From: Pseudomonadota bacterium
GTDB lineage: Bacteria > Pseudomonadota > Gammaproteobacteria > Pseudomonadales > Oceanobacteraceae
Assembly (NCBI GenBank): GCA_023399105.1
Contig: JAEWQT010000192.1
Span: 1 to 11,497, forward strand
Direction: 5' to 3'
DNA length: 11,497 bases
Shown here piece by piece: positions 6,624-11,497 of this stretch. How positions within the stretch are numbered: position 1 is the stretch's first letter; each line of letters begins with the position of its first letter. Both the position numbers and the translations under genes were made by a program. A model generated the notes under the pieces. The model did no database searches. It saw only the letters and a list, made by a program, of their open reading frames with translations, and was not told the DNA's origin.

Positions 6624-6764
6624 GCGAGGATAAGTTCCTCGCAATCGGGGCGCGGGGGCGGAGCCCCGCATAAGCCGTCACGCAGTGACGGCTAAACCAG
6701 CTGCCGCGCAGCGGCAGCTAAACCAGCCCGGCAGGGCTGGCATCAAATCCGGTAAACGGATTTG
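6624..6764 (-). repeat. Right stem-loop array downstream of coq7
   Basis: There are six consecutive inverted repeats (plus-strand sequence): 6624-6642 (GCGAGGA, 5-nt loop), 6652-6669 (GCGGGG, 6-nt loop), 6673-6693 (8-bp AGCCGTCA, loop CGCAG), 6699-6719 (9-bp AGCTGCCGC, loop GCA), 6723-6740 (7-bp CCAGCCC, loop GGCA) and 6744-6764 (8-bp CAAATCCG, loop GTAAA, spanning the coq7 stop). Read on the minus strand, the transcribed sense of coq7, three of these have TGC-containing loops, like the left array on the plus strand. An 11-bp direct repeat GCTAAACCAGC joins the third to fourth (6691-6701) and fourth to fifth (6717-6727) stems. Confidence 0.75.
6723..6741 (-). repeat. 19-bp repeat, right copy (inverted match at 6071-6089)
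   Basis: This is the exact reverse complement of 6071-6089. It begins 2 bp downstream of the coq7 stop codon (TGA, 6745-6743) when read on the minus strand. Confidence 0.7.
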
Positions 6765-7393
6765 GTCATTACCTTCGACATGGCCGTCATGGCCAGTTTC
6801 ACCGGCAGGGGAAACTTATGCCCACCGGCGTCGAGGGCGGTGGTGGCGTGGCGGGCTTCGTCTTCCAGCATCTGCAGCAGCACGGCTTTGCTCTTCTCGT
6901 CCTGCACCGGCAGGCTGGTCATGTGCTGGCTCAGGTGTTTGCACACCTGTTCTTCGGTGGCGGCGACAAAGCCCAGGCTGACGCGGTCAGAAATTTTGCC
7001 GGCCAGCGCGCCGATGCCGAACGACAGGCCGTAAAACAGCGGGTTCAGCAGGCTGGTGCGGCCGCCCAGTTCTTTGATGCGTTGTTCGCACCAGACCAGA
7101 TGGTCAACCTCTTCGCGGGCGGCTTCTTCCATGGCCTCACGCACTTCCGGCAGGCGCGCGGTTAGCGCCTGGCCCTGGTACAGCGCCTGGGCGCAGACTT
7201 CGCCGGGGTGGTTAATGCGCATTAAGCCGGCGGCGTGGCGGGCTTCGGCTTCGTTCAGTTCGTGGTGGTCACGCTGTTGTGCGGGTGACGGGCGGTATTC
7301 CTGCGCGGCACCGGGCACCAGGGTGCGCAGGGCCTGATCGGCGTTGTGGATCAGTTTATCGAACAGGGAATAATGGCGGGTGCTGCTGCTCAT
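6743..7393 (-). CDS. coq7: Demethoxyubiquinone hydroxylase Coq7 (di-iron)
   Basis: Coq7 hydroxylates the C6 position of the benzoquinol ring in the penultimate stage of ubiquinone synthesis and works at the inner-membrane surface. It is a ferritin-like di-iron carboxylate enzyme, used by some gammaproteobacteria in place of the flavoprotein UbiF. The 216-residue length matches the bacterial form. All six iron ligands are visible: E65 in RINHPGEV, E95 and H98 (ExxH) in [10 protein letters not shown]147 in TEEQV, and E179 and H182 (ExxH) in EDEARHA. The start at 7393 is preceded by a strong GGAGG (7405-7401) with 7-nt spacing. It is convergent with djlA across the hairpin region and divergent from the AAA ATPase gene. 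An 8-bp-stem hairpin (6744-6764) covers its last codons and stop. Confidence 0.97.
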   Translation of the reverse strand: MSSSTRHYSLFDKLIHNADQALRTLVPGAAQEYRPSPAQQRDHHELNEAEARHAAGLMRINHPGEVCAQALYQGQALTARLPEVREAMEEAAREEVDHLVWCEQRIKELGGRTSLLNPLFYGLSFGIGALAGKISDRVSLGFVAATEEQVCKHLSQHMTSLPVQDEKSKAVLLQMLEDEARHATTALDAGGHKFPLPVKLAMTAMSKVMTKSVYRI

Positions 7394-7417
7394 AAGGCTA
7401 CCTCCGGACTTTGCGCC

Positions 7418-7423
7418 ATTCTA
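7418..7423 (-). promoter_or_regulatory. Putative -10 box for coq7
   Basis: The minus strand reads TAGAAT (5 of 6 to the sigma-70 -10 consensus), followed by GGCG. No good -35 lies at the usual distance. A start point a few bases downstream would leave a short leader carrying the GGAGG ribosome site. The same ten bases TAGAATGGCG occur in the opposite orientation at 7495-7504 for the divergent gene. Confidence 0.45.
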
Positions 7424-7471
7424 AGCCATTTGGCCGGTGCCTGCATGCCACAAATCGGGGTAGTTCAGTAC

Positions 7472-7504
7472 TCGCCCGGTGGCAGAGCAGGGGCTAGAAT
7501 GGCG
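7472..7504 (+). promoter_or_regulatory. Putative promoter for the AAA ATPase gene
   Basis: A -10 box TAGAAT (7495-7500) is followed by GGCG, with a weak -35 TCGCCC (7472-7477) at 17-bp spacing. It lies 24 bp before the start codon, so the leader would be short, but it still contains the ribosome site AGGAG (7514-7518). Confidence 0.45.
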
Positions 7505-7524
7505 GCTTACTGAAGGAGTCTGGC

Positions 7525-8991
7525 ATGCAGGAAATTCATGATCTTGGGCTGTTGCTCGACCGGCACGTTCCCATTTTGCTGATCGAATCCCACGAGGAAG
7601 CGCGGGCGCTGGAGATGCTGACCCGGCTGGCCATCCGGCGTGGGCTGGCGTTGCAGCAATGGACGTTAACCGACGGTTTGCGCCGGCTCGGCTTTGGTGA
7701 GGACGTTGGCGGTGGTGATACCCGCCAGCCGGCCGATGCCCTGAAAGCCGTGCGTGAGCGTCACGATGGCGGCCTGTTTATTTTCTGTGATCTGCATCCC
7801 TTCCTGGAAGAACCGGTGGTGGTGCGGTTGTTAAAAGACATTGCCCTGCAGCAGGAACGGCTGGGCAAAACCCTGGTGCTGCTCAGCCACAGCCTGAAAG
7901 TGCCGGCGGAATTACAGCGCCTGAGTGCCACCTTCAGTATGGCCTTGCCGGATGAACAGCAGCTGCTGGCATTGGTGCGTGAAGAAGCGCAGCGCTACGC
8001 CAAAACCTCGGGTGTGAAAGTACGCACCGATAACGCCACCCTGCAGCAGCTGGTGGCCAACCTGCGCGGGTTAACCCTGTCGGACGCACGGCGGCTGGTA
8101 CGTGGTGCCATTGTCGATGACGGTGCCATTACTCAGGACGATGTGCCGGCCGTCAGCCGGGCCAAGCTGGCGCTGCTGGATATGGACGGGGTGATGAGTT
8201 TTGAATACGACACCGCGCGCATGAGCGATGTGGCCGGTTTGGCCGCTCTGAAACACTGGCTGGAACAACGCCGGCAGGCCTTTTTAACTGCCGAACGTCA
8301 GCTGCGTCCGCGCGGTATGTTGCTGTTCGGCGTGCAGGGCAGCGGTAAAAGTCTGGCTGCCAAAGCGGTGGCCGGGCACTGGGGCATTCCTTTATTGCGG
8401 CTGGATTTCGGTACTCTGTACAACAAGTTTTTCGGTGAAACCGAACGCAACCTGCGCGAGGCGTTAAAGCTGGCGGAAATGATGTCGCCCTGCGTGGTGT
8501 GGATTGATGAAATTGAAAAAGGCCTGGGCCAGGACAACAACGACGCCGGTGTCAGCCAGCGCATTCTCGGCACCCTGTTAACCTGGTTGGCCGAACACGA
8601 TACCCGGGTGTTTGTGGTCGCCACCGCCAACAACATTCATGCCTTACCGCCGGAGCTGCTGCGCAAGGGCCGGTTGGATGAAATGTTCTTTGTCGATCTG
8701 CCAGAAGAGGCGGTACGGGCAGACATTCTGCGCATTCACCTGCAGAAGCGGGGGCTGGACCCGCAGACGCTGGATTTACCTTTACTGGCTCAGGCTGCTG
8801 AGGGTTTTTCCGGTGCCGAGCTGGAGCAGGCGGTGGTATCAGCCTGGCATGCCGCGGGCAATAACGGCCGCGTCAGTACGGAAGACTTATTACTGGAATT
8901 GCAGCGGACGCAGCCGTTATCGGTGGTGATGGCGGAACCCATGCAGGCGCTGCGTGAGTGGGCCGCCAGCCGTGCCGTCGCAGCGGATTAA
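7525..8991 (+). CDS. Ycf46-type AAA+ ATPase
   Basis: This 488-residue cytoplasmic ATPase belongs to the Ycf46 group of COG0464. The N-terminal part (about 1-210) has no P-loop but keeps the recognisable Ycf46 segment CDLHPFLEEPVVVRLLKDI (88-106) and a helical, lid-like stretch (about 170-210). It looks like a degenerate AAA module (inference). The C-terminal module is complete: Walker A GVQGSGKS (269-276), the FGETERNLREAL region after it, Walker B VVWIDEIE (D328, E329), sensor 1 TANN (367-370), candidate arginine fingers R380/R383 in LPPELLRKGRLD, and sensor 2 GFSGAELEQA (427-436). It starts behind AGGAG with 6-nt spacing. Cyanobacterial and plastid Ycf46 has been linked to photosynthetic regulation, which cannot apply here. 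The bacterial role is unknown to me, and the neighbours give no clear hint. Its stop interlocks with that of the convergent kinase gene. Confidence 0.88.
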   Translation: MQEIHDLGLLLDRHVPILLIESHEEARALEMLTRLAIRRGLALQQWTLTDGLRRLGFGEDVGGGDTRQPADALKAVRERHDGGLFIFCDLHPFLEEPVVVRLLKDIALQQERLGKTLVLLSHSLKVPAELQRLSATFSMALPDEQQLLALVREEAQRYAKTSGVKVRTDNATLQQLVANLRGLTLSDARRLVRGAIVDDGAITQDDVPAVSRAKLALLDMDGVMSFEYDTARMSDVAGLAALKHWLEQRRQAFLTAERQLRPRGMLLFGVQGSGKSLAAKAVAGHWGIPLLRLDFGTLYNKFFGETERNLREALKLAEMMSPCVVWIDEIEKGLGQDNNDAGVSQRILGTLLTWLAEHDTRVFVVATANNIHALPPELLRKGRLDEMFFVDLPEEAVRADILRIHLQKRGLDPQTLDLPLLAQAAEGFSGAELEQAVVSAWHAAGNNGRVSTEDLLLELQRTQPLSVVMAEPMQALREWAASRAVAAD

Positions 8992-11321
8992 GATTGATTC
9001 TCCAATAAATCGACCATGGCCTGACGCAGGCGTTCGCTGTCGGCCGGTTTTGACAACAGACACTGAATGCCTTGTTCGATGGCTTCTTTGCGGATGACCG
9101 ACAGGTTGATACCGGTCAGCATCAGTCGTGCCGGCTTGATGCTGATGTCATTGTCCTGATTAATGCGTGCCGCCAGCTGCAGGCCATTCATCACCGGCAT
9201 ATCGTGGTCCATGATGATCAGATCGTAGGGCTTGCCGATGTTGATCTGGTTGCGCAGCATGGCCAGGGCTTCTTTGGCACTGTAGGTGCTGTCAGGGCGC
9301 ATACCCAGACGTTTGGTCTGGCGTTCCAGTACTGCCCGCAGTGAGGCGCTGTCGTCGACAATCAACACCCGTTTGCCAATCAGCGTCCCCTCTGTTCTGG
9401 GTGCTTCCTGAAGGGTGCCGGCCTGGCGGGGCAGCGGCATAAACAACGTCAGTGAGGCCCCTTCCGAGGTCATGCTCTCCACTTCCAGCAGTGCCCCCAT
9501 ACGCTGCAGCAGGAAGCGCGTTAACAGCAGACTCCAGTTTTTATCGTTGCGGCTGTCGGGTACCGGCAGCTGGTACTGCAGAATCTGGAACGCGCTTTTC
9601 AGTTCTTCCTGCTTCAGTACGGTAGTGCTCAGCTGTATCTGCAAGCGGATCCCGGTGCTCTGAGTGCTGCTGTAAGGGGCCAGGGATAAGGCCATTTCAC
9701 CCTGCTCGGTATAGGCCAGCGCCCGTGCCAGTAAGTTATGCAGGGCCAGTTGCAGCCGGGCCGGATCACCACTGACCAGAGCCGGCAGATCATCACGCAG
9801 ATCCAGCACCAGCTCGACCTGTTTACGACTGGCTTCCTGCTGAAAATGGGCGACTAAGCCGGTCAGCAGCCGGGCCGGATTGAATACATGACGTTCCAGT
9901 TCCAGGACGCCATTGTGCAGCCGGGCGGTGTCCGATATTTCGTTGGCGATGTGCAGCAAATCGTGGCCGGCCAGGGCGATGGTATCGGCCAGTTCACGCT
10001 GTTGCTGGCTGATGGGGGTATCGGCCAGCAGTTCATGCATGCCCAACACACCGTTAATAGGGCTGCGCAGTTCGTGACTGATTTGTGACAGCAGGGCCGG
10101 GGTTAAGCGCAGCTCGTTGTCCCGCCGTGCAACCGGTTGCCGGTCGGAGGAAATCAGCAGCATGGTCGCCGCCACCAGAGTGGCCATCACCAGCATGGGT
10201 AAGACCACCGGTGCCCAGTAAATCAGGCTGTCCAGCGTCAGCAGATTGTAAGCCGTCAGTAGCGCCAGCAGCCCGCCACTGAACAACACTGCGTGGCCGG
10301 CCAGCAGCCAGTTGCTGAGGTTTTTATCTCGGCCTGGCAGCAACAGCAGCAGCGGTATCATCAGCAGGGAGTTCAGCATGATCATGCCGCAAATTAACAA
10401 CATAGCCGGCTGTGGAAACAGCAGCAGAATCAGCAGCGCCAGCGGCATCTGCAGGGCTGCTGCTGTTTTCAGGCCACGTCGCACGGGGGCGGCAAACCGG
10501 CCTTGCCAGGGCAGTTGTGCCCCCGCCAGTAAATGCGCGGCGCCCGATAACGCCAGCGCCAGTTCGCTGAGTTTATCCGCGGCATAAGGGCTGACCCCGG
10601 CCAACAGATGCAGGTGCCCGGACCAGGCCGGCTGATACAGAATCAGGGCGATGCAATAGAGCATGCCGGTGGTGGCCATCGGGGTTTTACGGCTGAAATA
10701 AACGAACGAAAAAAACGCCAGCGTCGCCAGTACCCAGCTGAAGGCAAAGCCGGCCAGCAGCGAATATTCCTGTTCGTTGGCAATGAAGCGATCCCGTGAC
10801 AGCAGGCGCGGCTGAGTACTGAACAAACCATCCGAATTCAACAGCAGCAAATAGGTATGGGTACTGCCCGGTGGCAGACTCAGCACCACCGGATAAGCCT
10901 GCATATAGCCACCACGCAAATCACGGGCCGGGTGGTCTGCCCTCAGGTGCTGATAATTGTTTGGGTCGCTGATATCAAAGACTTCAAACACGGCCAGATC
11001 ACTGTCCGACAGAGTGAAAATCACTTCACGAGGGTGCTGGTAGGGGTTGCTGACGCTGAAGCGCAGCCAGTAGTTGGAACGGCTGACACCGAATTTCAGG
11101 GCTTGCGCGTGGCTGGGGGTAAAGCGCAGCTGGTAATCACGCTGCACCATATTGTGGATGGTCAGCCGGCGGCTGCTGTCTTCGTAGACCGAGACAAAAG
11201 GCGCAATGGAATAAGAGAACGATTCAGTTGGCAGCAACACCGGGCTGTTGGCGCTGGTGGTTGCGGACAGCAACCACAGCAGCAATACCGGCATCAGAAT
11301 GGCTGACATTAAATGTCTCAT
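8988..11321 (-). CDS. 7TMR-DISM hybrid sensor histidine kinase, RetS/LadS-like, with degenerate ATP-binding domain
   Basis: This 777-residue membrane sensor has a signal peptide (1-25), a periplasmic DISM extracellular domain (about 30-165, carbohydrate-binding type), seven hydrophobic helices (about 187-390), a HisKA dimerisation domain with phospho-acceptor H416 in SQISHELRSPINGV, an ATPase-like domain (about 510-632), and one receiver (about 650-775) with intact D656/D657, D705, T736 and K758. The ATPase domain is unusual. The N-box position expected to be Asn is R533 (HNLLARALAY), and neither a DxGxG (G1) nor a GxGLG (G2) motif is visible between 541 and 620. The start has GGAG at 11334-11331 with 9-nt spacing. 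It lies 24 bp after purD, where Pseudomonas has retS, but RetS has two receivers whereas LadS has one. A role in heterodimer control of another kinase, or as a phosphatase, is inference. Confidence 0.88.
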   Translation of the reverse strand: MRHLMSAILMPVLLLWLLSATTSANSPVLLPTESFSYSIAPFVSVYEDSSRRLTIHNMVQRDYQLRFTPSHAQALKFGVSRSNYWLRFSVSNPYQHPREVIFTLSDSDLAVFEVFDISDPNNYQHLRADHPARDLRGGYMQAYPVVLSLPPGSTHTYLLLLNSDGLFSTQPRLLSRDRFIANEQEYSLLAGFAFSWVLATLAFFSFVYFSRKTPMATTGMLYCIALILYQPAWSGHLHLLAGVSPYAADKLSELALALSGAAHLLAGAQLPWQGRFAAPVRRGLKTAAALQMPLALLILLLFPQPAMLLICGMIMLNSLLMIPLLLLLPGRDKNLSNWLLAGHAVLFSGGLLALLTAYNLLTLDSLIYWAPVVLPMLVMATLVAATMLLISSDRQPVARRDNELRLTPALLSQISHELRSPINGVLGMHELLADTPISQQQRELADTIALAGHDLLHIANEISDTARLHNGVLELERHVFNPARLLTGLVAHFQQEASRKQVELVLDLRDDLPALVSGDPARLQLALHNLLARALAYTEQGEMALSLAPYSSTQSTGIRLQIQLSTTVLKQEELKSAFQILQYQLPVPDSRNDKNWSLLLTRFLLQRMGALLEVESMTSEGASLTLFMPLPRQAGTLQEAPRTEGTLIGKRVLIVDDSASLRAVLERQTKRLGMRPDSTYSAKEALAMLRNQINIGKPYDLIIMDHDMPVMNGLQLAARINQDNDISIKPARLMLTGINLSVIRKEAIEQGIQCLLSKPADSERLRQAMVDLLENQS

Positions 11322-11345
11322 CCCTGAGATCTCCGTCAGATCGGT

Positions 11346-11497
11346 TTAATGCTGGTCTTGTTCGCGGGCAATGGCGCGGTAGCCAATGTCGGAACGGCAG
11401 AACATGCCATTCCAACCAATGCCTTTGATCAGGTCGTAGGCTTTGGCCTGGGCTTCGCTGACGCTGTTACCCAGTGCGGTCGCGCACTGGACACGGC
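11346..11497 (-). CDS. purD: Phosphoribosylamine-glycine ligase PurD, C-terminal fragment (5' part outside window)
   Basis: PurD (GARS) joins glycine to phosphoribosylamine in an ATP-dependent step of de novo purine synthesis. Only the last 49 codons and the stop (TAA, 11348-11346) are in the window. The translated end contains CATALGNSVSEAQAKAYDLI and FCRSDIGYRAIAREQ, closely matching the C-terminal domain of E. coli PurD (ALG-V-EAQ-AY, then CR-DIG-RAI-RE). The frame is open to the window edge, so the truncation is due to the window. The stop lies 24 bp upstream of the sensor-kinase start with no visible terminator between them, so read-through from a purHD transcript into the kinase is likely. 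Confidence 0.95.
   Translation of the reverse strand, partial: RVQCATALGNSVSEAQAKAYDLIKGIGWNGMFCRSDIGYRAIAREQDQH

Larger units (their letters stand above)
6056..6742. other. Gene-free, hairpin-tiled intergenic region between convergent djlA and coq7
   Basis: No ORF here has a recognisable protein motif or a good ribosome site. Read by eye, positions 6071-6764 are tiled by inverted repeats. There are five small stem-loops on the left (6071-6195), three large branched inverted repeats in the middle (6206-6349, 6355-6467, 6473-6612) and six small stem-loops on the right (6624-6764, the last one entering coq7). Gaps between consecutive elements are 3 to 14 nt. A T-rich patch at 6398-6414 contrasts with the GC-rich stems. 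The outer hairpins could help terminate transcription from both sides, but a region this long and this structured is more than a bidirectional terminator. It could be a composite of dispersed palindromic repeats, a structured RNA, or a single-strand-folding DNA element; I cannot tell which. Confidence 0.8.

Noticed and set aside
10312..10587. Plus-strand ORF of 91 codons antisense to the kinase transmembrane region
   Set aside because: It is a shadow of the hydrophobic helices of the DISM kinase, with no independent support.

Overview
This looks like a chromosomal core region of a fairly high-GC gammaproteobacterium, probably from the Pseudomonadales/Oceanospirillales side. The gene orders surA-lptD / amgK-murU and purD / DISM sensor kinase are the ones I associate with Pseudomonas and relatives. 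The placement rests on gene content and order only. No phage genes, transposase, CRISPR array, tRNA or rRNA gene was seen.

Layout. (1) 1-3378, minus strand: surA (3' end cut by the window edge) downstream of lptD, overlapping by 11 bp; this is outer-membrane biogenesis. (2) 3379-3495: a short divergent control region. (3) 3496-6055, plus strand: amgK, murU and djlA, joined by two ATGA overlaps and so probably translationally coupled. AmgK and MurU form the cell-wall sugar recycling shortcut; DjlA is a membrane-anchored J-domain co-chaperone. (4) 6056-6742: about 690 bp with no credible gene, tiled almost end to end by stem-loops and three larger branched inverted repeats. (5) 6743-7393, minus: coq7 (ubiquinone hydroxylase). 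(6) 7394-7524: a divergent promoter region in which both strands carry the same 10-mer TAGAATGGCG. (7) 7525-8991, plus: a Ycf46-type AAA ATPase. (8) 8988-11321, minus: a 7TMR-DISM hybrid histidine kinase whose stop codon interlocks with the ATPase stop in one TTAA. (9) 11346-11497, minus: the C-terminal end of purD, 24 bp upstream of the kinase.

How the genes work together. Genes 1-3 are an envelope cluster: LptD inserts LPS in the outer membrane, SurA chaperones beta-barrels including LptD, and AmgK-MurU return MurNAc to UDP-MurNAc. The sensor kinase next to purD occupies the position that retS has in Pseudomonas. Its single receiver is LadS-like and its ATP-binding domain has lost the key motifs, so it may act by heterodimerisation or as a phosphatase/relay rather than as a true kinase.

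The most unusual element is the hairpin-tiled region between the convergent genes djlA and coq7. Small hairpins with TGC-containing loops appear in that orientation on the sense strand downstream of each gene, and they flank three consecutive branched inverted repeats of 144, 113 and 140 bp.
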